NCBI GenBank assembly: GCA_052326605.1
Contig: JBKQMB010000043.1
Coordinates: 68,169-132,168 of the forward strand
Length of the DNA: 64,000 bases
Direction: 5' to 3'
Origin: Bog-756 sp052326605
GTDB lineage: Bacteria; Actinomycetota; Acidimicrobiia; Acidimicrobiales; RAAP-2
Below are positions 46,825 through 55,509 of the stretch, piece after piece. Numbering within the stretch: position 1 is the first letter of the stretch; each line of letters opens with the position of its first letter. Both the position numbers and the translations under genes were made by a program. The notes beneath the pieces were generated by a model, which saw only the letters and a program-made list of their open reading frames with translations, did not search any database and had not been told where the DNA came from.

Positions 46825-49778
46825 TCCCGCCGCCGACGCCTGCTCCCGAGCAGTTCCCATGCTCCCCACAGGACCAGGGCGCCTGCAGCGAGGGCCGACA
46901 GGGCGATCCCGGCGCGCGCGACGTTCGGCGAGTAGGTGAACGTCACCAGGTAGTAGCCCGGGGACGGCAGGGCGACCTGCTGGATGACCCCGTTCTGGTA
47001 CACCGTGGTGGCGCGAGCAGGGCCGAGGACCTGCCCGGCGACGCCGGTCCCCGACGGTGGCTCGATGGGCTGCGCCGTGGCGTGCCACCCGGTGGTCCAC
47101 GACACACTCCTCTCGAGGACGAGTGCCGAGGGGGCGTGTACGACGACCTGCTGCCTGCCGTTGGTGCCCGGCGGGCCGGCTTTCACCTCGGCTCCTGGTG
47201 GCGGCGCTCCCCCGCCGGGGGCGCCGGCCCAGGCCCATCCGCGGGTGGCGGTGTTCTCGAACACGCCGAAGACGCCGAAGGTGCCGGTGAACTTCCAGTG
47301 GGGCCAGTTGACCCCGTACTGCAGGACGCCGTTCAACATCACCGCACCGGTCTCGGCGGTGCGGGCGGTGGGGATTTCGATGACCGTGGGCGTCGTCCCG
47401 TCGTTGCGGACGATGAGGCCCCCGGCCCGGACCGGGGTGCCGAAGGACACCTGGACGGAACGGCTGGGCCCTCGGTGGACGACCGGGGAGCCGCTTGCCC
47501 CCAGCCACTCGACGGCGCCGGTGGCCGTGACCATGCCGACCGTCACGCCGCCGATATTCCCGTACAGCACACCGAACGCGGCGTTGTCCAAGGTGAGCGC
47601 CCCGCCGAAGTACCACCGGTGGGACTGGCCCGGCGCGATGGTCACCGGTCCGGTGCGCGCCGCAGGTGCCCCGTTGTAGATGTTCGGAGTGGCTGGGAAC
47701 GGGATCGAACGGGCGGTGCCACTGCTGGCGTTGGCCGTCGCCGGTTGCACCGGGGTCATGAAGTAGCTGGGCAGGGAGAGCAGGGTCCGGGCATTGAGAT
47801 CGTCCCACACCGTGCCCGCCAACGAGGCCGGTGCCAGGTCCTCCTGGTAGTGGGCGCCGGTGGCGGCGTAGTAGCCACCATCGGTCAGGGCCGTGTAGCC
47901 CTGGCCGCTGTGGACCTGGTTGAGCACATTGAGGTCGGTCTGCCCCAGGGCGTAGAGCTGCGGGTCGTCGAGCTCGTCGGGGTCGTAGACGAGGAACCGG
48001 GCGTCGCCGACCAGCGTGGCGAACCGGGCCGCCGTGGCCCCCTGGGCCAGGGCCAGTGTCTGGGTGGTCGGGGTGGCGATGGTGAACAGGTTGAACATGA
48101 TGAGGTCGGTGGCAAGGACGCCTGCCAGCAGTCGCCGGAGCATCGGAGCGGAGAGACGTCGCTCGGACAGCACGACCAAGGTTGCCGCGGCCGCGATGAG
48201 AGCGCCGACCGTGGCCAGGCCGGCCGTCTTGTAGCGCGTGGCGTCGTCGACGGTGAACTGGATGCCGAGGAAGCGCTGGAGAAGGGCGCCATCAGCCCAG
48301 AAGATGACACAGACCACGGTGATGAACGCCAGTGGTGTGCAGGTGGCGATGAGCTCGGCCCGCCGACCCGGAGCCCACCAGCGGCACGCCGGCGTCGGCC
48401 GGGCCGGCGGCGGTGCCGACCGGGGCGCCGCGGACCCGTGGGAGCGATCGGCCAACAGGAGGTGGACCCACCAGGCCAGCAGTGCTGCCAGCGAGAAGTC
48501 GACCATCAGGAGGTTGCGGTTGAGCAGCCGCTCCGTGTTGATGACCGGCAGGAGGAACAACACGTGTCCGAAGGGGGTCTCCGTTCCCAGGGCAGAGAGC
48601 AGCCCCACGATGAGCACGACGTACCAGACCCACCACGATCGGGCCTCGGGCCGGCGTCGCCACCGCCGGACGAGCAGAGAGCAGCCGGCGATCAGGGCCA
48701 GGACGCCGACGTAGCTCGTGACCTCCTGCAGGTTGTACGGCCCGGCGTAGAAGCCAGGCTGGTTGCGGTTGGTGCCCAGCAGGAACGGGGATGCCACAAG
48801 GGTCACCAACCGGCCCGGGAGGGAGCCCGAGGCGAAGAACGAGTAGGAGGAGCCCGCCCGCTGGGAGTGGGCCTGGAAGGCCAGGCCGGGGATCAACTGG
48901 GCGGAGCCGAGGAGGAAGCCGAGGGCCACGCCGCACAGGATGGACAGCGTCGAACGGACGAGCCGGCCTCGCTCGTCTCGCCTGAACCGGCCCGACGTCA
49001 CGAGACGGCCGATCCAGTAGATCGCCACCAGCACGCCGCTGTCGACGGCGGACTCGGCGCCTCCGGTCAGGAGGGACATGCCCACGGCCACCGCCAGCAG
49101 CGCGGTCCAGCCGCGTGCGCGGCGGCGTGCACGGGCCCGTTCCCCCACCGTGTCCGGCTCGCTCGTCTGCGGGTCCACCGTCTCGTCGACACGGCCCGCG
49201 GCCCCGCCGGTCAGCTCGTGGACGGCCACCAGCATCCACGGCAGCCAGGCCGCGCCCTGCACGATGTCGATGTGGACGATCTGAGCGGTCATGTAGCCGG
49301 CGAAGGCGAAGGTGGCCGCACCGAAAGTGGCGGCAGTGGAGTCGACCGGTTGGCGTCGCAGGAAGACGTACATGCCGGCCACGGCCACGTCGTAGACCAG
49401 GGCCAGGTTGATCGTCCACGCGGTGACCGGGGGCAACACCGCCATGAGCCAGTTCGTCGGGTAGGCGGCCCCCGCATTGAACCCACCCAGCAGAGGGGTG
49501 CCGCTGAACAGGTACGGATTCCACAGTGGAAGGGCACCGTGCTGGAGGTACCGCCCCACCAGTACCCGCAGAGGGAAGTTCTGGAGGAAGTTGTCGCCGT
49601 CGAGGAACACCCGCCCACTGAAAAGGGGAACGGTGAGGACAACCAGTGGCGCCACGAGCAGGACCACCAGGCCGGGGTGGGTGCGTACCCAGCCCCCGAG
49701 GCGGTGCAGGGCATCGGGGCGGCCCCCGGTGGCCCCGGGAGGGCCGTTGGCCGTGGACTCCCTGCCGGCAGCCGTCAT
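46779..49778 (-). CDS. YfhO-like polytopic membrane protein (GT-C type)
   Basis: The 999-residue membrane protein starts with a ~35-residue cytoplasmic segment, then VVLLVAPLVVLTVPLFSG and at least ten further hydrophobic helices. Periplasmic loops include FLDGDNFLQNFPLRVLVGRY and NPYLFSGTPLLGGFNAGAAY, which match the YfhO family, thought to act in lipid-linked glycosylation of cell-wall polymers. The C-terminal ~300 residues are a mostly extracytoplasmic beta-rich region, then a last helix. ATG 49778 overlaps the next gene's stop (ATGA). Convergent overlap with trpS is 46 bp. Confidence 0.8.
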   Translation of the reverse strand: MTAAGRESTANGPPGATGGRPDALHRLGGWVRTHPGLVVLLVAPLVVLTVPLFSGRVFLDGDNFLQNFPLRVLVGRYLQHGALPLWNPYLFSGTPLLGGFNAGAAYPTNWLMAVLPPVTAWTINLALVYDVAVAGMYVFLRRQPVDSTAATFGAATFAFAGYMTAQIVHIDIVQGAAWLPWMLVAVHELTGGAAGRVDETVDPQTSEPDTVGERARARRRARGWTALLAVAVGMSLLTGGAESAVDSGVLVAIYWIGRLVTSGRFRRDERGRLVRSTLSILCGVALGFLLGSAQLIPGLAFQAHSQRAGSSYSFFASGSLPGRLVTLVASPFLLGTNRNQPGFYAGPYNLQEVTSYVGVLALIAGCSLLVRRWRRRPEARSWWVWYVVLIVGLLSALGTETPFGHVLFLLPVINTERLLNRNLLMVDFSLAALLAWWVHLLLADRSHGSAAPRSAPPPARPTPACRWWAPGRRAELIATCTPLAFITVVCVIFWADGALLQRFLGIQFTVDDATRYKTAGLATVGALIAAAATLVVLSERRLSAPMLRRLLAGVLATDLIMFNLFTIATPTTQTLALAQGATAARFATLVGDARFLVYDPDELDDPQLYALGQTDLNVLNQVHSGQGYTALTDGGYYAATGAHYQEDLAPASLAGTVWDDLNARTLLSLPSYFMTPVQPATANASSGTARSIPFPATPNIYNGAPAARTGPVTIAPGQSHRWYFGGALTLDNAAFGVLYGNIGGVTVGMVTATGAVEWLGASGSPVVHRGPSRSVQVSFGTPVRAGGLIVRNDGTTPTVIEIPTARTAETGAVMLNGVLQYGVNWPHWKFTGTFGVFGVFENTATRGWAWAGAPGGGAPPPGAEVKAGPPGTNGRQQVVVHAPSALVLERSVSWTTGWHATAQPIEPPSGTGVAGQVLGPARATTVYQNGVIQQVALPSPGYYLVTFTYSPNVARAGIALSALAAGALVLWGAWELLGSRRRRRDQPGARRPMASAARR

Positions 49779-51100
49779 GACCGGTTGGGAGCCGCCGCTC
49801 CTGCTGCCGGGACGGCCACCGGGACGGGGGCCGTCTGCCGCAGCTGCCGGACGCACCAGGCAGCCATCAGGACGAAGATGACGGTGCGGGCGATCGTCGA
49901 GCCGAATCCGACCCACGAGTAGGAGTTGGGCTGGTCGGGTAGGCGCAGGACGAACTCGAACCAGTAGTCGTACACCGAGAGGATGCCCAGTGACACCCCG
50001 TAGCGGGCGGGCATGGCGGCGATGGCCCCGGCGGCGAACACCCACAGCACGTACTGCGGATTCCAGATCTTGTTGACCGCCATCCAGGCGATGATGGTCA
50101 TCGCCGCGGCCAGGGCCACCGCCCGGGCCTGGTCGGCATCGGCGGTGCGCCAGACCATCCATGCCCCGTAGGCCACGGCCACCACCACCACCAGCAACGA
50201 GCCGTCATTGATGGTGTGATTGTCCACAACGGTGGTGCCCACGACCTTGCCCAGCATCCCCCAGAGGGAGTCCTTCTCCGGCCGCTCGCTGTTGAAGCGG
50301 AAGAACCACAGGGTGTTGGACCGGGCCACCAGCAGGAACGGCACCATGATCACCGCGCTCAGCGCGGCAAAGGGGATCAGCCACCGGGCAAACGGCCTCC
50401 ACCGCGCCGACGGCCTCCTGACGACCGGCCCGACGACAGCAACGGACCCGTCCGGGGTGCCGGTGCCGGCCGGGAGCGTGGGTGCCGCCGACGACCGCCA
50501 CCACCGCGCCCCGAGCGCGGCCAGGGCCATCGGCGCCACGATCACCGGAAAGAGCTTGAACCACGTCCCCAGCGCGGCCGAGGCGCCACTGAGTGCGAAA
50601 CGGCGCTCGCCGAACCAGACCACGGCCGCCACCAGGAAGACGATGCCGACGAGGTCCCAGTTGATGGCGGCGTCGAGGAGGAGCGCCGGCGTGGCGGCGA
50701 TCCACCAGGCGGACGGTGGGTACTGCTGGCGGAGGAGGGCGATCGACCCGAAGGTGGCCGCCGCGGTCAGCACCCCGGCGGCGGCGAACCAGGACGCCGG
50801 GCCGCCGGGCAGCCACGACGGGAGCCAGAGCACGAACCCGAGGAGTACCGGGTACTCGATGCGGTCGTGGACGTAGGGCAGCGGATGGATGACGTGGCCG
50901 ACCCGGATGTAGTGCTTGAGGCTCAGGTCGAGGATGTCGGAGTACAGCCCGTGGTTGAGCGACCAGACCTGGTAGTCGAAGCCGGCCCGCACATGGGACA
51001 ACCCGCGGGCCATCAGGAGGTAGTCCACGAGCAGCAGGGCGCCGGCCACGACGTAGGGCCCCCACCGGCTGGTGGAGACGCCAAGGGGGTCCCGGCTCAC
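49775..51100 (-). CDS. GT87-like polytopic mannosyltransferase
   Basis: The 441-residue GT-C fold membrane protein has LLVDYLLMARGLSHVRAGFD at the start, the loop YVHDRIEYPVLLGFVLWLPS, and RFNSERPEKDSLW and NKIWNPQYVLWVFAAGAIAA, as in GT87/PimE-type polyprenyl-phosphomannose-dependent transferases. Helices number about nine. The start is GTG 51100 in the stop of the M50 gene (GTGA). It is coupled to the YfhO-like gene, so both may act on the same envelope glycan. Confidence 0.72.
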   Translation of the reverse strand: MSRDPLGVSTSRWGPYVVAGALLLVDYLLMARGLSHVRAGFDYQVWSLNHGLYSDILDLSLKHYIRVGHVIHPLPYVHDRIEYPVLLGFVLWLPSWLPGGPASWFAAAGVLTAAATFGSIALLRQQYPPSAWWIAATPALLLDAAINWDLVGIVFLVAAVVWFGERRFALSGASAALGTWFKLFPVIVAPMALAALGARWWRSSAAPTLPAGTGTPDGSVAVVGPVVRRPSARWRPFARWLIPFAALSAVIMVPFLLVARSNTLWFFRFNSERPEKDSLWGMLGKVVGTTVVDNHTINDGSLLVVVVAVAYGAWMVWRTADADQARAVALAAAMTIIAWMAVNKIWNPQYVLWVFAAGAIAAMPARYGVSLGILSVYDYWFEFVLRLPDQPNSYSWVGFGSTIARTVIFVLMAAWCVRQLRQTAPVPVAVPAAGAAAPNRS

Positions 51101-51879
51101 ACCAGCAGACCCGACCACCAATGGATGACGTGGTCGAGCAGCAGCGTCCACTCGTTGCGGAACACCAGAATGAGGATGAGCGGGAGGAACATCAAGAATG
51201 GCTGGAGCCGGTAGTACTCGGGCAACGAGCGCGCCGGGATGAAGCGCTCGAGCACCGAGGCCCCGTCGAGCGGCGGGCACGGGATGAGGTTGAACACCCC
51301 GAGCACGATGTTGGCGATCCCGGCGAGGAAGATGACCTGACCGAGGAGCGTGGGCGGGTAGTACCCGCCCGAATAGACGATCTGGCGGATGACCTGGGGC
51401 GTGGTGAGCACGAAGAGGAAGCCCATCAGCGCGGCCAACGCGAAGTTGGTGAGCGGGCCTACCAGCGACACGATCACCGTGTGGTTGCGCGGGCTCCGGA
51501 GGCGGTTGGTGTTGACCGGGACCGGCTTGGCCCAGCCGTAGGCCCCAATCCCCGACAGCGACAGGACGGCCGGTACCAGCAGTGTCCCCACCGGGTCGAC
51601 GTGAGCCAGCGGGTTGAGGGTGAGGCGTCCGGCCCTCTTCGCCGTGTCGTCCCCGAAGGCCAGGGCTACCACGCCGTGGGAGATCTCGTGGAGGATGATC
51701 GACGGGATCAGCACCAGGAAGTAGATGATCTCGAACCGGTTGATCCGGTCGGTGCTGATCAGGAAGACGAAGATGGCCGCGGCCACCGTCACGATGATGA
51801 CGTTGCGCCGGCTCGGCTGAAATCGTCGCTTGGGCCGCCCGGACCCACCACCGGATCCGCCATAGCCCCCGTAGGCCAT
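51097..51879 (-). CDS. Site-2 protease family (M50) membrane metalloprotease
   Basis: The 260-residue intramembrane zinc protease has HEISHG (the HExxH motif in IILHEISHGVVALAFGDD), LNPLAHVDPVGTLLVPAVLS and LIPCPPLDGASVLERF with the third ligand aspartate. It belongs to the small Rip/SREBP-like S2P group that cleaves membrane-anchored regulators or signal-peptide remnants. It starts at ATG 51879 with a Gly/Tyr-rich N-terminus and heads the M50-GT87-YfhO run. Confidence 0.88.
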   Translation of the reverse strand: MAYGGYGGSGGGSGRPKRRFQPSRRNVIIVTVAAAIFVFLISTDRINRFEIIYFLVLIPSIILHEISHGVVALAFGDDTAKRAGRLTLNPLAHVDPVGTLLVPAVLSLSGIGAYGWAKPVPVNTNRLRSPRNHTVIVSLVGPLTNFALAALMGFLFVLTTPQVIRQIVYSGGYYPPTLLGQVIFLAGIANIVLGVFNLIPCPPLDGASVLERFIPARSLPEYYRLQPFLMFLPLILILVFRNEWTLLLDHVIHWWSGLLV

Positions 51880-51895
51880 CAGGGCCCCGGTCCGA

Positions 51896-52231
51896 TCAGG
51901 ACCGGTTGGCGTGGTCGATGCAGTACCGAGTGGCCGGCATCGCCTCGAGGCGGGCGGGCTGGACGGCCACGCCGCACACCTCGCAGTGGCCGTAGCTGCC
52001 GTCCTCCAGCCGCCCGAGGGCCTGGGCTACCTCGTCGAGGGACTCCTTGAGCTGCACGGCCAGCACCCCGGCCTCGCCCCGCTCGGCAGTGACCTGGCTC
52101 GTGTCGGCGAAATTGGGGTCGTAGTGGAGGCCCCCGCCCTCTCCGTGGCCGAGCTCGGACAGCTCGGACAGAAGCTGCCTCTGCTCGTTCTCGAGGAGTT
52201 GGCGGTAGTCAACTGCAGGGGCATCGCTCAT
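51896..52231 (-). CDS. DksA/TraR-type zinc-finger protein
   Basis: The 111-residue protein has a helical N-terminus (APAVDYRQLLENEQRQLLSE) and a C-terminal zinc finger: YGHCEVCGVAVQPARLEAMP then TRYCIDH, a C4-type finger in which one cysteine appears to be replaced by the His of CIDH. Actinobacterial members (RbpA-distant, DksA-like) bind the RNA polymerase secondary channel. A TAGGAT on the minus strand (52242-52247) is 10 nt before ATG 52231. Confidence 0.85.
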   Translation of the reverse strand: MSDAPAVDYRQLLENEQRQLLSELSELGHGEGGGLHYDPNFADTSQVTAERGEAGVLAVQLKESLDEVAQALGRLEDGSYGHCEVCGVAVQPARLEAMPATRYCIDHANRS

Positions 52232-52241
52232 CACCTGGAGG

Positions 52242-52247
52242 ATCCTA
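52242..52247 (-). promoter_or_regulatory. Candidate -10 element for the DksA/TraR-like gene
   Basis: TAGGAT (minus strand) lies 10 nt before ATG 52231 and overlaps the xerD stop. The spacing is at the long end for a leaderless start, so support is modest. Confidence 0.3.
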
Positions 52248-53177
52248 CCTGGCCCGGACCCCTCGGGCCCGCGGATGGGCCTGCTCGTAGGCGTTGCGGA
52301 GGTGCTCCTGGCTGAGCTTTGTGTAGATCTGGGTCGTGGCGATGGAGACATGGCCCAGGAGCTCCTGGACCACGCGGATATCGGCCCCGTGCGCCAGCAT
52401 GTGGCTGGCGCAGGAGTGCCGCAGCACGTGGGGGCTGACCACCGTGCCCAGCCCGGCCTGCTCGGCACGGTGGCTCACGATGGCCCACGCCCCCTGGCGG
52501 CTCAGGCGACCCCCGCGGGTGTTGAGGAAGACCGCCTCGGAGTCGCTCCGCCGCGCCCACCGGGCCGGGGCGAGGCGGGGCCGCCCGGAGGCCGAAAGCC
52601 ACCGGTCGAGGGCAAAACGGGCAGGGCCGCCCAGAGGGACCAGCCGCTCCTTGGCCCCCTTGCCGAACACCCGGAGGAGGCCATCGTCGCCCTGGACATC
52701 GATGAGCGAGAGCCCGACCACCTCGGAGATGCGTGCCCCGGTGCCGTAGAGGAGTTCGAGGAGGGCCCGGTCCCGCAGGTCGACGGGTTCTGACCCGCCC
52801 GCCTGGTCGAGGAGCAGCAACACCTGGCGCTCCTCGAGGGCCTTCGGGAGGCGTCGGGGCAGCCGGGGGGATCGCACGTCCACCGTCGGGTCGTCGGCGA
52901 TGGTCCCCTCCCCCACCAAGAAGCGGTAGAGGCCGCGCAGGGCGGTGGTCGACCGGGCCACCGAGGCCGGGTTCCGCCCTCCACCCCGGAGCTCGGCCAG
53001 GTAGCGCTCGATGGCATCGGGGCCGGCGTCGAGCGGATCGACCCCGGCGTCCCCGGCCCAGTGCTCCCAGGCCGCGATGTCCCGCCGGTAGGCGGCCAGG
53101 GTGTTGCGCGACCGCCCCTTCTCCACGGCCAACCAGGACAGGTACTCCTCAGCACCGGTCGACAGGGGCTGGTTCAC
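52245..53177 (-). CDS. xerD: Site-specific tyrosine recombinase XerD
   Basis: XerD resolves chromosome dimers with XerC at dif. The 310-residue protein has the N-terminal SAM-like binding domain (GAEEYLSWLAVEKGRSRNTL) and the catalytic domain with GTGARISEVV (Arg), HVLRHSCASHM (His-x-x-Arg), LGHVSIATTQIY (His, and the Tyr nucleophile). The start is GTG 53177, in the stop of the NUDIX gene (GTGA). Its position next to a NUDIX gene and pyrG recalls the xerD neighbourhood in other actinobacteria, which supports XerD over XerC. Confidence 0.92.
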   Translation of the reverse strand: MNQPLSTGAEEYLSWLAVEKGRSRNTLAAYRRDIAAWEHWAGDAGVDPLDAGPDAIERYLAELRGGGRNPASVARSTTALRGLYRFLVGEGTIADDPTVDVRSPRLPRRLPKALEERQVLLLLDQAGGSEPVDLRDRALLELLYGTGARISEVVGLSLIDVQGDDGLLRVFGKGAKERLVPLGGPARFALDRWLSASGRPRLAPARWARRSDSEAVFLNTRGGRLSRQGAWAIVSHRAEQAGLGTVVSPHVLRHSCASHMLAHGADIRVVQELLGHVSIATTQIYTKLSQEHLRNAYEQAHPRARGVRAR

Positions 53178-53782
53178 GGTACGTCGGTCGCCGGTCCGCC
53201 CTGTAGCCGCCGACGGCCCAGGCCCACCCCCAGAATGGTCGATGCGTCGATGATCTCCCCGTCGTCCACCATCCCGTCGAACCGGTCCAGGGGCACCTCC
53301 ACGATCGACATGAACCGCTCTTCGACGCTCTGGCGCTCCGATGGAACCCTGGTCAGGCCGGTGGCCAGGTAGATGGTGGCGAACTCGTCGCAGAACCCCG
53401 GCGTGATCACGCATCGGACGAGCCGGTCCAGGCGCCCTGCCGCATAGCCGGCCTCCTCGGCCAGCTCGCGTCGGGCGGTGTCCTCGACGGGCTCGTCCTC
53501 CACGTCGCGGGTGCCCGCCGGGATCTCGAGGACCCACTGGTTGATCGCGGGTCGGAACTGCCGGACCAGGACCACCGAGCCTCCGTCGGTCACCGCCACC
53601 ACGGCCACCGCGCCGGGGTGGCGGACGACGTCCCGAGTGAAGGCCGCGCCGTCGGGGCCGACGAACGTGGCCCGGCTCACCGAGATGAACCAGCCCTGAT
53701 GGACCGTCTGCTCTCCGACGGCCCGAAACCTCGGAAGGCCGTCGGGCTGCTCCCCTGCCCCTCCGGGATCAGCCGACGGCAC
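53174..53782 (-). CDS. NUDIX hydrolase, ADP-ribose pyrophosphatase-like
   Basis: The 202-residue protein has the Nudix box GTRDVEDEPVEDTARRELAE-EAG, preceded by FRPAINQWVLEIPAG, as in ADP-ribose pyrophosphatases. It cleans up ADP-ribose or similar nucleoside diphosphate derivatives. It overlaps pyrG by 14 nt at its start and xerD by 4 nt at its end. Confidence 0.9.
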   Translation of the reverse strand: MPSADPGGAGEQPDGLPRFRAVGEQTVHQGWFISVSRATFVGPDGAAFTRDVVRHPGAVAVVAVTDGGSVVLVRQFRPAINQWVLEIPAGTRDVEDEPVEDTARRELAEEAGYAAGRLDRLVRCVITPGFCDEFATIYLATGLTRVPSERQSVEERFMSIVEVPLDRFDGMVDDGEIIDASTILGVGLGRRRLQGGPATDVP

Positions 53783-55448
53783 CGATGTCGATCAGACGGG
53801 GGTCTCGACCCTCGGCTCGTTCCAGGGCAGCCCCCACCAGCTCGCGGAACAGGGGATGGGGCTGGTCGGGACGGCTCTTGAACTCGGGATGCGCCTGCGT
53901 GCCGATCCAGAACGGATGGCCCGGCAACTCGATGAACTCGACCAGCCGACCGTCAGGGGACACTCCGGAACACACCAGGCCCACCTCTTCGAGCCGGCTG
54001 CGGTAGCGCGGATTGACCTCGTAGCGGTGACGATGTCGTTCGGACACGACTTCGGTCCCGTAGGCCCTGGCCACCTGTGAGCCCGGGGTCAGCCGTGCGC
54101 TGTAGGAGCCCAGCCGCATCGTGCCTCCCTTGTCGACCACGTCGTTCTGGTCGTCCATGAGATCGATGACCGGGTGGCGGGTGGTGGCATCGAACTCACG
54201 GGAGTTCGCACCCTCGAGGCCGGCCAGCGTACGGGCCGCCTCGATGATCATGACCTGGAGGCCCAGGCAGAGGCCGAGCAGCGGGACGTCGTGCTCGCGC
54301 GCATAGCGCGCCGCGGCGATCTTTCCCTCCACGCCGCGCTCACCGAAGCCGCCCGGGATGACCAGGCCGTCGTAGCCCCGCAATGCGTCGTGCTCCAGAA
54401 GGCTGGGGACGGTTGCCGCCTGGACCCATTCGATCTGCACCTTGGCCCCATGGTGGAACCCGGCGTGGCGGAGCGACTCCACCACCGAGAGGTAGGCGTC
54501 GGGCAGGTCCACGTACTTGCCGATGATGCCGATCCGGACCGGCCGCACCGCGGCGTCGACCTGGTGAACCAGGCGCTCCCAGCCGGAGAGCTCGATGGGA
54601 TGAGCCTCCTCGTCGAACTCGAGCAGCCGGAGGAGGTAGCTGTCGAGGCCCTCCTCGTGCAGGACCAGCGGGATCTGGTAGATATTGTCGGCATCGACCG
54701 CGGACACCACCGCCTCGATGGGCACGTCGCACAGCAACGAGATCTTCCGCTTCAGATCGTCGGAGATCATCCGGTCCGACCGGCACACGATCACGTTGGG
54801 TTGGATCCCCCGACTGCGCAGCTCGGTCACCGAGTGCTGGGTGGGCTTGGTCTTCTGCTCCCCCGAGGGGCCGAGGTAGGGCACCAGGGTCAGATGGACG
54901 TAGGCCACGTTCTCGCGGCCCTCGTCCCGGCGGAATTGGCGGATGGCCTCGATGAACGGCACGATCTCGATGTCGCCCACGGTGCCGCCGATCTCGACGA
55001 TCACGACGTCGACGTCGTCGGTGCCGAGGCGCTTGATGCGCCCCTTGATCTCGTCGGTGACATGGGGGATGACCTGGACCGTCTTCCCCAGGTAGTCACC
55101 GCGCCGCTCCTTGGCGATGACCGAGGAGTAGATCCGTCCGGTGGTTGCGTTGGAGTCCTTGTGGAGGTTCTCGTCGATGAACCGCTCGTAGTGGCCGAGG
55201 TCGAGGTCGGTTTCGCCCCCGTCCTCGGTGACGAAGACCTCGCCGTGCTCGAAGGGGTTCATGGTGCCCGGGTCGACGTTGATGTACGGGTCGAGCTTGC
55301 ACATGGTGACCCGGAGGCCCCGGCACTTGAGCAGGCGTCCCAGCGACGACGCCGTCAGTCCCTTGCCGAGAGAGGAGGAGACACCGCCGGTGAAGAAGAT
55401 GTATTTCGTCCCGCTTTCCCTCACGGGCGGGCCGTCCACGTCGAGCAC
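53769..55448 (-). CDS. pyrG: CTP synthase
   Basis: PyrG aminates UTP to CTP with glutamine. The 559-residue protein has the N-terminal synthase domain (IFFTGGVSSSLGKGLTASSL, KLDPYINVDPGTMNPFEHGE) and a C-terminal class I glutaminase with PLLGLCLGLQVMIIEAARTL (nucleophile Cys), and GTQAHPEFKSRP (His/Glu). GTG 55448 is supported by TAGCCT at 6 nt. Confidence 0.97.
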   Translation of the reverse strand: MLDVDGPPVRESGTKYIFFTGGVSSSLGKGLTASSLGRLLKCRGLRVTMCKLDPYINVDPGTMNPFEHGEVFVTEDGGETDLDLGHYERFIDENLHKDSNATTGRIYSSVIAKERRGDYLGKTVQVIPHVTDEIKGRIKRLGTDDVDVVIVEIGGTVGDIEIVPFIEAIRQFRRDEGRENVAYVHLTLVPYLGPSGEQKTKPTQHSVTELRSRGIQPNVIVCRSDRMISDDLKRKISLLCDVPIEAVVSAVDADNIYQIPLVLHEEGLDSYLLRLLEFDEEAHPIELSGWERLVHQVDAAVRPVRIGIIGKYVDLPDAYLSVVESLRHAGFHHGAKVQIEWVQAATVPSLLEHDALRGYDGLVIPGGFGERGVEGKIAAARYAREHDVPLLGLCLGLQVMIIEAARTLAGLEGANSREFDATTRHPVIDLMDDQNDVVDKGGTMRLGSYSARLTPGSQVARAYGTEVVSERHRHRYEVNPRYRSRLEEVGLVCSGVSPDGRLVEFIELPGHPFWIGTQAHPEFKSRPDQPHPLFRELVGAALERAEGRDPRLIDIGAVG

Positions 55449-55454
55449 CTGACG

Positions 55455-55460
55455 AGGCTA
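55455..55460 (-). promoter_or_regulatory. Candidate -10 element for leaderless pyrG
   Basis: TAGCCT (minus strand) lies 6 nt before GTG 55448, with no Shine-Dalgarno. The same hexamer and spacing precede ispH. Confidence 0.5.
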
Positions 55461-55509
55461 GCGGAACCGTCCGGACCAAGATGCGGACCCTGCGTCGACG
55501 CTGGGTCGG

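Noticed and set aside
44973..49922. 1649-codon plus-strand open frame
   Set aside because: It runs antisense to scpA and the YfhO-like gene and through trpS out of frame; no domain and biased composition.
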